From positions 114,883-178,882 of the forward strand of contig NZ_LLZG01000025.1 in assembly GCF_001509475.1 (NCBI RefSeq): DNA of 64,000 bases, read 5' to 3'. The notes below the pieces were generated by a model, which worked only from the letters and a program-made list of their open reading frames with translations, had not been told where the DNA came from and made no database searches. The position numbers and the translations under genes are program-made. This document shows, in pieces, positions 1 to 8,525 of this stretch. Origin of the DNA: Streptomyces regalis (GTDB lineage: Bacteria; Actinomycetota; Actinomycetes; Streptomycetales; Streptomycetaceae). Within the stretch, counting starts at the first letter, position 1. Every line of letters begins with the position of its first letter.

Positions 1-73
1 TTGATCACGTTGTCCCGGGAATCGGCAGAGCGGTGAAGGAGGTTGGCGCAGGAGAGGGGGAGTGCCGTGGCCG

Positions 74-898
74 TCACTCGATCTCGGACGGAGCCGGCTT
101 GGGCGTCCGTCCGGCCAGGACGTCCTTCAGACGCTGGGTGCCCTGCTTGACTGCCTGCTCGACGGAGTCGTGCTCGTCCCCGTCGAGGCCGCCCGCCGTG
201 ACGGTGATCGCGTCGTTGCCGACGCGTACGGCGGCGACATCCAGCGTCAGCGTGGCCTCCTCGCCCCCGGTCATGCCCTGCACCGTCACGCGCAGGCCCT
301 CACGGGCGTCGCCCACGTCGGGCAGCTTGGTCTCGATGACCTGGACGGTGCGCTCCTCGCCGTCCTCGGTCATGGTGAACCGGTCGCACTCGTCCGGCAG
401 TTTCGCCATCCAGTCCAAGGAGTCCTGGGGGTCGCTCCGGTCGTAGGAGGCGACCTGGTACAGCAGTCGCGAGTTGTCCTGCGTGAAGCCGCGCAGCGCG
501 TTCGCTCCGGACGGCTTGCCCAGGAGGTCGTCGTCGTAGAGCGAGTCCATGAGCCGCTGGCAGTCGGCGGCGTCCGCCTTGGCGGTGAGGAAGTCGGAGA
601 CGTCGACCTTGCCGATGAGCAGGCTGTCGTGCCAGTTCTCGGCCTCCGTGTCCTTGACCTGCGTCCAGTCGTCCTCGATGTCCGCCTCGGTGATCAGCGC
701 GGCGTCCGCGCCGGACTCGGTGAGGGTGGGCGTGGGAGAGGCGGTCGGCTGCTTCCTGGCGACCGGTGAGGCGGTGACGCCCGAGGCCCGTGAGCCGTCC
801 TGGTCGCCGTCGTCCGAGCAGGCGGACGTGGCCAGGAGCGCGCCTGCCGCCAGGGCCGAGGAGAGGACGCGGGCGAGTCGGGACGAACGACGGGTCAT
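74..898 (-). CDS. putative secreted lipoprotein
   Basis: The 274-residue product starts with an Arg-rich n-region, a hydrophobic Ala/Leu stretch and a lipobox (LATSAC, Cys at about residue 27), so it should be exported and lipid-anchored to the outer face of the membrane. After the anchor comes a Ser/Thr/Pro linker (residues 45-60), then a globular domain with alternating strands and acidic loops. I recognise no catalytic motif; the shape resembles the many Streptomyces sensor-like or substrate-binding lipoproteins. It is the last gene of a minus-strand series that includes a response regulator and an ABC transporter, about 110 bp downstream of the regulator, so it may belong to the same envelope-stress module. 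Function unknown. Confidence 0.85.
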   Translation of the reverse strand: MTRRSSRLARVLSSALAAGALLATSACSDDGDQDGSRASGVTASPVARKQPTASPTPTLTESGADAALITEADIEDDWTQVKDTEAENWHDSLLIGKVDVSDFLTAKADAADCQRLMDSLYDDDLLGKPSGANALRGFTQDNSRLLYQVASYDRSDPQDSLDWMAKLPDECDRFTMTEDGEERTVQVIETKLPDVGDAREGLRVTVQGMTGGEEATLTLDVAAVRVGNDAITVTAGGLDGDEHDSVEQAVKQGTQRLKDVLAGRTPKPAPSEIE

Positions 899-1006
899 CG
901 GGAGTGCCTCCTGAGAACGTGACGTGTGTCCTCAGCGCACCACCGGATCCGACGGCCCACCAGCGGTGCCGGACCGTTCGAGTGAGCCGTCGGGAGTGCC
1001 GGCGCC

Positions 1007-1717
1007 TCAGGCGCCGGGCTGCCCGTACCCGTGCTGCCAGGCCCAGGCGGCGATCTCGACGCGGTTCCTGGCGGACAGTTTGAGCTGGACGCTGGACAGG
1101 TGCGTCTTGACCGTGGACAGGGAGACGTACAGCTCGGCGGCGATCTCGGCGTTCGTACGGCCGAGGGCGACCAGCCGGACGACGTCGAGCTCGCGGTCGG
1201 TGAGGGGCTCCGTGGGCGGGGCGGGCTTCGCCGGGGCGGCGGCGACGGCCTGCGGGGCGGTGACGTGCTTGAGCAGGCGGACCGTGACCGACGGCGAGAC
1301 CAGCGAGTCACCGGCCGCGGCGGCGCGGACCGCCTCCGCGAGGAGGGTGGGCCCCGAGTCCTTCAGCAGGAACCCGCACGCGCCGCCGCGCAGCGCCCCG
1401 TACACGTACTCGTCGAGGTCGAACGTCGTCACCACGACCACCCGCATCGGGTCCGCCACCTCCGGACCCGCCAGCAGCCGTGTCGCTGCCAGGCCGTCCA
1501 GCTTCGGCATCCGGATGTCCAGCAGACACACGTCCGGCCGCTCCCGCCGGGCCAGCGCCACCGCCTCCTCGCCGTCGGCTGCCTCGGCGACCACGGTGAT
1601 GTCGGGCTGGGCGTCGAGGAAGAAGCGGAAGCCGGTGCGGACCATCTCCTGGTCGTCGGCGATGAGGACGCGGATGGGCGCGCCCGGCGGGGGCGGGAGG
1701 GTCATGGCTCCGATCAT
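1007..1717 (-). CDS. NarL/LuxR-family two-component response regulator
   Basis: The 236-residue product is a receiver plus LuxR-type helix-turn-helix. The receiver (about residues 14-130) has the acidic pair in IADDQEMVRTGF, the phospho-acceptor Asp in CLLDIRMPKLDG (about residue 67) and the conserved Lys in FLLKDSGP. An Ala/Pro linker leads to the DNA-binding domain (about 170-230; LTDRELDVVRLVALGRTNAEI, then STVKTHL). A second in-frame ATG at 1705 has a GGAG upstream and could be the true start. The likely partner is the sensor kinase at 5059-6255, which is on the opposite strand with the FtsX-type ABC genes between them. The layout suggests the pair controls the transporter, as in antimicrobial-peptide or envelope-stress modules. 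Confidence 0.93.
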   Translation of the reverse strand: MIGAMTLPPPPGAPIRVLIADDQEMVRTGFRFFLDAQPDITVVAEAADGEEAVALARRERPDVCLLDIRMPKLDGLAATRLLAGPEVADPMRVVVVTTFDLDEYVYGALRGGACGFLLKDSGPTLLAEAVRAAAAGDSLVSPSVTVRLLKHVTAPQAVAAAPAKPAPPTEPLTDRELDVVRLVALGRTNAEIAAELYVSLSTVKTHLSSVQLKLSARNRVEIAAWAWQHGYGQPGA

Positions 1718-1797
1718 GCCTTACGGGGTTCACGCAGGGGCCCGCGCCCAGCTGTGTGTAGCCAGGTGTGGGTGGGCCCCTCGGCGGTCAGTGGCTC

Positions 1798-3810
1798 TCA
1801 GTCGGCGGTCTGTGCGGGGTCCGCCGTCACCTTCCGCAGCAGCGGTCGGCTGCCGGAGATCGCGGCGAACATGGCGAGCGCGCCGACGACGACACAGACG
1901 ACGAGTTCGATCGCCCCGGAAGTGTTGATCGTGGCGCCGGCCGCCTTGTTGAGCTGGTAGGAGCCGTAGGCCCCCATGGCGGTGGTGCCGCCGGCCAGGA
2001 CGACCAGGGGAATGACGGTTTCCCGCACCCGCGCCCGGTCCAGCACCTTCAGCGGGGTTCCCGCCAGCCGCAGCAGGCCGTAGACGCGGCGTCGGTCGAG
2101 GACGTTCGCGGCGGCGGTCAGGCCGGCGGAGGTGGCGGCGACGAGGAAGCTCAGCGCCAGGGTGCCGATGGTCACGGCGTCCAGGCGGTCGAAGGTGGCC
2201 TTGTCCGAGCCGCCGGCGTAGTCCTGGCCGTAGGGGAACCGGCCTGCCCCGAGCGGGGTGAGGGCGGTGACGGCCGTGTCCAGCTGCTCCTGGCCGCCCT
2301 CGACGTGGGCGATGACGCCGGATCCGCCGCCGAGGAGGTTGTCGTAGGCGTCGGTGGGGCCGGTGGTGACGGTCGCGGTCACGCCCGCCCGGTGCAGCAG
2401 GGTGCGCGCCTCGGCGGCGGTGTGCCGGGCTTCAAAGGCGTGGCCCGTGGTCACCGCGACCTGGCCCCGGTACTGGGATGTGTCGGCGCCGAGGAGGCTG
2501 ACGGCAAAGAACCCGGCGGCGAACCCGGCCAGCACCAGTCCGCTGACGGTGCGCCAGGCGCCGCGCGGGTCGTCGCTGAGCCGACGGCCGGCCAGCAGGG
2601 TCGCCGGACGCTTGGCGAACCGGCTCACCAGGCGGCCGAGCCGGTCCACCACCCAGGGGCCGAACAGCCAGAAAGCGCCGTAGAACAGCAGGAGCAGGGC
2701 GACGGCCTGCTCCGCCTGCAGGCCCCCGCCGCTGAACATGAAGATGACGGCCAGGGCCGCCGCGAAGAAGGCGAGGCGGATCATGCGGGTGCGCCGGGGG
2801 TTGGCCTGCTGGGCGACGCCGAGGGGCGAGGTGGCGACCTGGCGCAGCATCGAGACCGCGCTGACGGTGATGAGGGCGGTGACTGCGGCCACCACCGTCG
2901 CCAGCCAGGGCGATCCGACCCACAACGTGTCGACGTACCAGGTGCCCACACCGAACGGCACCTGAGCGAGCGCGGGCAGCGACGCCACGTACGTGAGCGC
3001 ACCGGTCAGCGCCCCGGCCGCGCCGAGCGCCACCGCTTCCAGGGCGGTCATGGCGATGATCTGGCGCGGGGTCGCGCCGGCCAGCCGCAGGGCGGCGAGC
3101 CGCTGCTCGCGCCGGGCCGCGCCGAGGCGTCCGGCAGCTGCCGACAGCACGACGACGGGCATCGCGAGCAGGACGACACCCAGGACGGCGATTCCCTGGT
3201 CGCCGGCGGTGAACATACTCGCCGTGTCGCCGCCGAACCCGGAGATCTCCGCGCGCTCCATCTGCGCCATGTCGAACCAGGAGGAGGTGTCCCCGGCGGC
3301 CTTCGAGACGGCCGGGTCGGTCGGCGTCCGGCCGACGACGGCGACGAGTTCGTCGGGGGAGGCGAGACCGGCGGTGCCGATCGTGCCGTAGGACTTCACC
3401 TTCGGGAAACGGCCGGCGAGTTGGTTCGCGGGCAGCTTGTGCAGCAGCTCGGCCAGGGCGGGGGACACGTACACCTCGCCCTGCTTCGGGAAGGAGCTCA
3501 GGCCGGGCGGCGCCGGGGTCTGCTTGCGGCCGGAGAGCTGGGCCAGGGAGACGACCGTGACGGGCTCGTGACGGACGTACGTCGTGGCGAGTGCCTGGAC
3601 CGCGGTGGCCTGCTTGGCCGGTACGGCGTCCGGGGTGCGCCAGGTGGTGTGGTCGGCGCGGGTGCCGGCGCCGAGGGTGGCGGCGATGATCACCAGCATC
3701 ACGAACGCGCCGACGGCCGCGGCCCCGGCCGCCAGGAGGTGGCTCTGCAGGCCGCGGCGGCCGGAGGATCTGGTCAGGTGCCAGGTCAGGGGCAGGACGG
3801 GGGAACGCAT
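1798..3810 (-). CDS. FtsX-like ABC transporter permease
   Basis: The 670-residue membrane protein has the MacB/FtsX layout. There is one transmembrane helix near residues 25-48, then a large extracytoplasmic domain (about 50-200), then two sets of membrane helices that each contain an FtsX core (about 210-330 and 540-660), plus a central helical bundle (340-420) with a second exterior loop. Such permeases usually do not import solutes. They transmit ATP-driven motion across the membrane for lipoprotein, peptide or signal handling. The gene lies 24 bp downstream of its ATPase gene (3835-4518), so the two form one transporter. The substrate cannot be read from the sequence. Confidence 0.9.
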   Translation of the reverse strand: MRSPVLPLTWHLTRSSGRRGLQSHLLAAGAAAVGAFVMLVIIAATLGAGTRADHTTWRTPDAVPAKQATAVQALATTYVRHEPVTVVSLAQLSGRKQTPAPPGLSSFPKQGEVYVSPALAELLHKLPANQLAGRFPKVKSYGTIGTAGLASPDELVAVVGRTPTDPAVSKAAGDTSSWFDMAQMERAEISGFGGDTASMFTAGDQGIAVLGVVLLAMPVVVLSAAAGRLGAARREQRLAALRLAGATPRQIIAMTALEAVALGAAGALTGALTYVASLPALAQVPFGVGTWYVDTLWVGSPWLATVVAAVTALITVSAVSMLRQVATSPLGVAQQANPRRTRMIRLAFFAAALAVIFMFSGGGLQAEQAVALLLLFYGAFWLFGPWVVDRLGRLVSRFAKRPATLLAGRRLSDDPRGAWRTVSGLVLAGFAAGFFAVSLLGADTSQYRGQVAVTTGHAFEARHTAAEARTLLHRAGVTATVTTGPTDAYDNLLGGGSGVIAHVEGGQEQLDTAVTALTPLGAGRFPYGQDYAGGSDKATFDRLDAVTIGTLALSFLVAATSAGLTAAANVLDRRRVYGLLRLAGTPLKVLDRARVRETVIPLVVLAGGTTAMGAYGSYQLNKAAGATINTSGAIELVVCVVVGALAMFAAISGSRPLLRKVTADPAQTAD

Positions 3811-3834
3811 GGAGGGCTCCGGGGGGAAGGCGGG

Positions 3835-4518
3835 TCAGGCGACCGTGAACTGGCTGTAGTTGCTGATCCGGCCGTCCCGGACCTGGAGGACGCGGTCGCA
3901 GTGGGCGGCGACGTCGGCGTCATGAGTGACCATCACCAGGGCGGCGCCCGTGTCCCGGGTCGCGGAGGTCAGGAGCTGGATCACTTCGGTGCTGGTGCGC
4001 TGGTCGAGGGCGCCGGTCGGCTCGTCGGCGAAGACCACGTCCGGCTCGACGGCCAGGGCGCGGGCGATGGCGACGCGCTGCGCCTGTCCGCCGGAGAGCT
4101 GACCGGGGCGGCGCTGCTCAAGGCCGTCCAGGCCCAGCGGCGCGAACCAGCGGCGGGCGCGGACGACGGCCTGCCTCCGCGCCATGCCCTCCAGCATCAG
4201 CGGCAGGGCGACGTTCTCCTCGGCGGGCAGCTCCGGCAGCAGCTGGCCGAACTGGAAGACGAACCCGAACCGCTTGCGGCGCAGCGCGCTCAGCCGGTTC
4301 TCGCCCAGGTTGTCGAGGCGCTCGCCGCGCAGCAGCACTTGGCCTCCGTCGGGCCGGATGATCCCGGCGAGGGTGTGCAGCAGGGTCGACTTGCCGGACC
4401 CTGACGGGCCCATGATCGCCAGCGAGTCACGCCCGCGGACCTCGACGTCCACACCGGCCAGGGCGGTGGTGGAGCCGTACTTCTTGACGAGGCCGTACCC
4501 GGCCAGAACGGTGCTCAT
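3835..4518 (-). CDS. ABC transporter ATP-binding protein (LolD/MacB type)
   Basis: The 227-residue ATPase has a Walker A (GPSGSGKST, about 38-46), Q-loop (FGFVFQFGQLLPE), ABC signature (LSGGQAQRVAIARAL), Walker B (VVFADEPTGALD) and H-loop (VMVTHD). The length and the PTGALDQ sequence after Walker B are typical of the ATPases that pair with FtsX-like permeases. It starts with ATG at 4518, directly upstream of the permease gene and 18 bp downstream of the DUF4333 gene, so all three are probably one transcript. Intact by motif inspection. Confidence 0.95.
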   Translation of the reverse strand: MSTVLAGYGLVKKYGSTTALAGVDVEVRGRDSLAIMGPSGSGKSTLLHTLAGIIRPDGGQVLLRGERLDNLGENRLSALRRKRFGFVFQFGQLLPELPAEENVALPLMLEGMARRQAVVRARRWFAPLGLDGLEQRRPGQLSGGQAQRVAIARALAVEPDVVFADEPTGALDQRTSTEVIQLLTSATRDTGAALVMVTHDADVAAHCDRVLQVRDGRISNYSQFTVA

Positions 4519-4536
4519 GGTGTGTCGTGGCCCTTC

Positions 4537-4908
4537 TCAGCGCTCGAACTTCCAGGTGACGCTCTTCGCGTCGGCCTTGGTCACACGGACGGGGATACGG
4601 ACGACCTCGCCGTCGCTCTTCTTGCCGGTGCAGGTGATGGTGGCGCCGGCCACGGCCTTGAGGCCGGTCGGGCAGGTGACGCCGGTGAGCCTGTCGCCGA
4701 CCCAGGGCAGCGGATGGAACAGGCTCTTGGTGCGGTCCGCGACGATGTTCGCGGCGAGCGCCCGGTGGCCGCCCACCGATGCCGTGCTGAACTCGTCCAG
4801 ACGGCTGGTCGACTCGGTGCCGGAGAGCAGATACGTACCGAGGCCGCCCAGCGCGACGACGGCGGTGGCGCCGCCGACGACGCCGACGAGGAACCTGCTG
4901 CGCTGCAT
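4537..4908 (-). CDS. DUF4333-like exported protein
   Basis: I start this 123-residue protein at the ATG at 4908, because AGGAG lies 7 bases upstream; the frame stays open to 4947. It has a basic N-terminus (MQRSRF), one hydrophobic signal/anchor segment (about 6-28), and an exterior domain with two cysteines (VTCP and ITCTG) spaced as in the DUF4333 family, which probably form a disulfide. It sits first in the minus-strand ABC operon and is divergent from the sensor kinase, so it may be the target or extracellular accessory of that system. No enzymatic function is implied. Confidence 0.75.
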   Translation of the reverse strand: MQRSRFLVGVVGGATAVVALGGLGTYLLSGTESTSRLDEFSTASVGGHRALAANIVADRTKSLFHPLPWVGDRLTGVTCPTGLKAVAGATITCTGKKSDGEVVRIPVRVTKADAKSVTWKFER

Positions 4909-5058
4909 CGCGTACTCCTGATGTCTGTGGTGAGGTTGCGGCTCCACCCTCGCCCCCGCGCCCGGGCGCGCGCCTCGGCCATAAGGTCGGCGTCAGCGGT
5001 GGGCCCCTCGGCCGATCGGCCGATCCCGCCGCGTACGGCCTCGCCTACCGTGATCGGC

Positions 5059-6255
5059 ATGAAGTCCGTTTCCCCCCGCGGCTGCGCCCGGGGCTTCGCC
5101 GTCGGCATCCTGCTCGCCGCCTGTGTCGTCGACGTCCTCTACGCGGGTTCCGACGGGACGAGCGTCCTGCCGACGGCGAGCCCCGTCTGGTCGGCCCTGG
5201 CGGTGCTGCTCGTGGGCCTGGCCGCCGTGCTGTGGCCGGCCGAGCGGCGGCCCGAATGGCTCACACCGCAGGTGCGCACGGCCGTGCCCGCCCTCGCCTC
5301 GATCCTCTACTCGGCGGGCTCGCTGCTGACCTTCAAGGCGAACACCTTCGGTCCCGGCGAGGTCCTGATCCTGCTGTGCCTGCTGTTCGTCGCGGTACGG
5401 CACTGCCCGCCGCGCTGGGCCTGGGGGTGCGGCGCCCTCGACGTGGGCGCGCTGCTGCTGTTGCCGGTTCGGTATCTCGGGCCGTTGGACGCCGGCGTGC
5501 TGGGCTTCATGCTGGCCGGCCTGGGCCTGGTCGGTCTCTTCGCCGGGCTCGCCGTGTACCTGCGCACCATGGACTACCGGCGCACGCTCGCCGTCGGCGA
5601 GACCCGGCGCGCCGAGCGCGTGGCCATCGCAGCCGACCTGCACGACTTCGTCGCCCACCATGTGACCGGGATCCTCGTGCAGACGCAGGTGGCCCGCATG
5701 ATGGCGCAGACCCAGCCACAGGAGCTCGACCCGGTCCTGGCCGGCATCGAACGCGCCGCCACCGAAGCCCTCGCCTCGATGCGCCGCACGGTGGGTGTGC
5801 TGCGTGACACCGGGGAGGAGGCCGACCGCCGCCCGGCCGGCGACCTGGCAGGCATCGCCGATCTGACGGCGGGCTTCGCGAGCCCGGTCCAGCAGGTCAG
5901 CCTGCGCCGCGACCCCGCGGTGTCCGACGACCTCCCCCACGAGGTGCAGGCCGCGGCCTTCCGGGTCGTGCAGGAGGCGCTGACCAACATCCGCCGCCAC
6001 GCGGCCGACGCCGCCCACATCGAGGTCCGGCTGCGGGACGACGCGGGCCGCCTGGAGGTGTCGGTCGCGGACGACGGGCGGGGCGGCACCCAACTCCCGG
6101 CGGCCGCGCACGGCGGCGGCTTCGGCCTCGTCGGCCTGAAGGAGCGGGTGACCGCACTGGGCGGCGAACTGCACGCCGGGCCGCGGGGCGGCGTGGGCTG
6201 GGAGGTGCGGGCGGTGTTTCCGGTGGGGGGTGCTCCGCGGGCAGGGCCGCGATAG
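5059..6255 (+). CDS. NarL-type two-component sensor histidine kinase
   Basis: The frame is open from 4522, but the first start that gives a sensible membrane protein is the ATG at 5059. It has no clear ribosome site and a TACCGT sequence 9 bases upstream, so the transcript may be leaderless. The 398-residue product has about five or six transmembrane helices (residues 12-170), a HisKA_3 dimerisation domain with the H-box LHDFVAHH (phospho-His about 195), and an HATPase domain (N-box EALTNIRRHA, DDGRG, GFGLVGLKERV). There is no extracytoplasmic sensing domain of any size, so it probably senses within the membrane. It is divergent from the DUF4333-ABC-regulator series and is the natural partner of the regulator at 1007-1717. 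Confidence 0.93.
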   Translation: MKSVSPRGCARGFAVGILLAACVVDVLYAGSDGTSVLPTASPVWSALAVLLVGLAAVLWPAERRPEWLTPQVRTAVPALASILYSAGSLLTFKANTFGPGEVLILLCLLFVAVRHCPPRWAWGCGALDVGALLLLPVRYLGPLDAGVLGFMLAGLGLVGLFAGLAVYLRTMDYRRTLAVGETRRAERVAIAADLHDFVAHHVTGILVQTQVARMMAQTQPQELDPVLAGIERAATEALASMRRTVGVLRDTGEEADRRPAGDLAGIADLTAGFASPVQQVSLRRDPAVSDDLPHEVQAAAFRVVQEALTNIRRHAADAAHIEVRLRDDAGRLEVSVADDGRGGTQLPAAAHGGGFGLVGLKERVTALGGELHAGPRGGVGWEVRAVFPVGGAPRAGPR

Positions 6256-6283
6256 TGGGGTGCCGAGTTTTGCCGTCCCTCGT

Positions 6284-6365
6284 CTGCGGGTTCGTTTGTG
6301 GCTGGTCGCGCCCACGTGGCGGAGCCGCATATTGATGCAGTCCCGCGCCCCTTCAGGGCGTTGCC
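6284..6365 (+). repeat. dispersed intergenic repeat, copy 1
   Basis: This roughly 80-bp GC-rich segment lies between the sensor kinase and the XRE-cupin regulator. It includes GTGGCTGGTCGCGCCCACG, GGCGGAGCCGC and GCGCCCCTTCAGGGCGTTGC. A close copy in reverse orientation lies at 60336-60415 inside an NRPS gene; aligned by eye the two agree at most positions. The right part, CGCCCCTT...AGGGCG, is a small hairpin. It belongs to a type of short noncoding repeat common between Streptomyces genes; I do not see a transposase or clear terminal repeats. Confidence 0.75.
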
Positions 6366-6473
6366 CGACCGCCGTCGACCAGGAGCCCCTGGCGGCGCCA
6401 CAACCCTCGGTTGTTCAATGGTGCTGCACATTTCCAGGTCGAGTGGCCCGCGAGAGCCAGGGAGGATCCGCCC

Positions 6474-7112
6474 GTGTCGCCCCTCACCGTGCCGCCTGTC
6501 GGCGCGCGCATCCGGCAGACACGCCTGGCGCGCGGGATGAGTCTGCGTGCGCTGGCCAGGGAGGTCGGGGTCTCGGCCAGCCTGATCTCGCAGATCGAGA
6601 CCGGCAAGAGCCAGCCGTCCGTGAGCACGCTGTACGCAATCACGACCGCCCTCGGCATCTCCGTCGAGTCGCTCTTCGACGCCGGGGAGGCCGCCGCCCT
6701 GCCCCCGGTGACGGCGGCACCCGGCACAGTCCTCCACGCCCTCGCCGCCTTCGCCGCCGACCCCGGCCGCCGCATCGGCCCGCTGGTCACGCCGGGCGAG
6801 CGGGAGGTGCTGGAGCTGGACTCGGGTGTCGTGTGGGAGCGTCTCGGCCATGTCCCCGGCACCGATGTCGACTTCCTGCAGGTGACCTACCGGCCCGGCG
6901 GCGCCTCCTCCAGCTCCGGCGGCCTCATGCGTCACACGGGCACCGAGTACGGCTGTCTGACCTCGGGCGAGCTGATCCTCACCCTCGGTTTCGACGAGTA
7001 CACGATGCGTCCCGGCGACGCGGTCTGCTTCGAGTCGACGACCCCGCACCGCTACCGCAATGATGGTGACGTACCGGCCGTGGGCGTCTGGTTCGTGTTC
7101 AGTGACACTTGA
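6474..7112 (+). CDS. XRE-family transcriptional regulator with C-terminal cupin
   Basis: I start at GTG 6474 because GGAGG lies at 6461-6465. The 212-residue product has an XRE helix-turn-helix at about residues 8-62 (IRQTRLARGMSLRALAREVG, SLISQIETGKSQPSVSTL) and a cupin sensor domain at about 130-208 with MRHTGTEYGCLTSGE and RPGDAVCFESTTPHRYRN. This architecture (PuuR/SutR-like) usually binds a small metabolite in the cupin and controls the adjacent catabolic genes. Here it heads a tight operon of six enzymes on the same strand, 45 bp upstream, so it is the likely local regulator. Whether it represses or activates cannot be told. Confidence 0.93.
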   Translation: MSPLTVPPVGARIRQTRLARGMSLRALAREVGVSASLISQIETGKSQPSVSTLYAITTALGISVESLFDAGEAAALPPVTAAPGTVLHALAAFAADPGRRIGPLVTPGEREVLELDSGVVWERLGHVPGTDVDFLQVTYRPGGASSSSGGLMRHTGTEYGCLTSGELILTLGFDEYTMRPGDAVCFESTTPHRYRNDGDVPAVGVWFVFSDT

Positions 7113-7157
7113 CACTCGCCGCAGGCGGTCGTTCACTCCGAAGCGGGGGTGTTCGCC

Positions 7158-8525
7158 ATGGCGATCCGCACATTCGGACCCAACGCCGTCGACTGGGAAG
7201 AGCGCGTCGACTTGGACCGGCTGCGCAAGCAGCGGCTGGCCCGTCTCCACGAGACCCTGAACCGCTCCGAGCTGGGCGCCGTGCTCAGCTTCGACTTCGC
7301 CAACATCCGCTACATGACGGCCACGCACATCGGCACCTGGGCGATGGACAAGCTGATCCGCTTCGCCCTGCTGGTGCGCGGCGGCGAACCGATCGTCTGG
7401 GACTTCGGCTCCGCCGCCCGGCACCACCAGCTCTACAACCCGTGGCTCGACTACAGCGACGGCAAGGAAGACGGCCCGCCCACCGGCGCTCGCGCCGGCA
7501 TCTCCACACTCCGCGGCGCCTTCCACCCGGACGCGGGCATAGCCCAGGACGTCGCCGCGAAGATCGCCACCGAGCTGCGCGAACACGGGCTGGCCGGCGA
7601 GCCGCTCGGCATCGACGTCGCCGAGATGCCGGTCCTCACCGCCCTGCGCGCCGAGGGCATCGACGTCGTCGACGGCCAGCAGGTCTTCCTGGAGGCCCGC
7701 CGCATCAAGACCGGCGACGAGATCGCCCTGCTCACCCAGGCTTGCTCGATGGTCGACGCGGCGTACGAGGAGCTGTACGGCTACCTGCGCCCCGGCGTGC
7801 GCGAGAACCAGTGCGTCGGAGTCGTCAGCAAGGTGCTGTACGACCTCGGCAGCGAGTACGTCGAGGGTGTCAACGCGATCTCCGGCGAGCGCTGTTCACC
7901 CCACCCGCACGTCTACAGCGACCGCCTGATCCGCCCCGGCGACCCCGCCTTCTTCGACATCCTGCACAGCCACCTCGGCTACCGCACCTGCTACTACCGC
8001 ACCTTCGCCGTCGGCAGCGCCTCCAGCGCCCAGCGCGACGCCTACGTCCGCTGCCGCGCGTACATGGACCAGGCCATCGCCCTCGTCCGACCTGGCGCCA
8101 CCACCGCCGACATCGTCCAAGTCTGGCCGCGCGCCGAGGAGTTCGGCTTCGCCGACGAGACCGCCGCCTTCGCCCTCCAGTACGGCCACGGCGTCGGCCT
8201 GTCGATCTGGGAGAAGCCGATCTTCAGCCGACTGGTCTCCCTCGACCACCCCGAAGTCCTCGAAGAGGGCATGGTGTTCGCCCTGGAGACCTACTGGCCC
8301 GCCGCCGACGGCTGGTCCGCCGCCCGCATCGAGGAGGAACTCGTCGTCACCGCCGACGGCTGCGAGGTCATCACCAAGTTCCCGGCGGAGGAACTGCTGG
8401 TGGCGGGCCGCAAGTACTGGACGGTGGGCGGCGAGCTCAACACCCGCCGCGAGTCGCAGTCCCACCTGAACACGGGCAGCGCACAAGCCCCTCTCGACAC
8501 CTCCCGCGGCAACGGGGCACGCTGA
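7158..8525 (+). CDS. M24 (pita-bread) family hydrolase, creatinase/Xaa-Pro dipeptidase-like
   Basis: The 455-residue product has a creatinase-like N-terminal domain (about 20-190) and an M24 pita-bread domain (about 205-435). I prefer ATG 7158 over GTG 7149 because the GGGGG at 7145-7149 fits it. In the M24 domain the usual metal ligands align with D267, H344 (YGHGVGLS), E377 (FALETYW) and E392 (RIEEELVV). The second Asp (normally 11 residues after the first, before TRTF) is Cys278 in GYRTCYYRTF, so a standard two-metal centre is unlikely. Creatinase is a metal-free member of this fold, and DddP DMSP lyase is another non-peptidase member, so the substrate may be a small C-N or C-S compound rather than a peptide. 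It overlaps the next gene by one base (TGATG), so translation is coupled. Confidence 0.85.
   Translation: MAIRTFGPNAVDWEERVDLDRLRKQRLARLHETLNRSELGAVLSFDFANIRYMTATHIGTWAMDKLIRFALLVRGGEPIVWDFGSAARHHQLYNPWLDYSDGKEDGPPTGARAGISTLRGAFHPDAGIAQDVAAKIATELREHGLAGEPLGIDVAEMPVLTALRAEGIDVVDGQQVFLEARRIKTGDEIALLTQACSMVDAAYEELYGYLRPGVRENQCVGVVSKVLYDLGSEYVEGVNAISGERCSPHPHVYSDRLIRPGDPAFFDILHSHLGYRTCYYRTFAVGSASSAQRDAYVRCRAYMDQAIALVRPGATTADIVQVWPRAEEFGFADETAAFALQYGHGVGLSIWEKPIFSRLVSLDHPEVLEEGMVFALETYWPAADGWSAARIEEELVVTADGCEVITKFPAEELLVAGRKYWTVGGELNTRRESQSHLNTGSAQAPLDTSRGNGAR

Noticed and set aside
1768..4404. Long plus-strand open frame of 878 codons opposite the ABC genes
   Set aside because: It is a high-GC shadow of the permease and ATPase genes; composition is Gly/Ala/Arg/His-rich with no domain, and the minus-strand proteins have complete motifs.
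5574..7586. Minus-strand open frame of 670 codons across the kinase, the repeat and the XRE gene
   Set aside because: It crosses three well-supported plus-strand features and has no recognisable domain.
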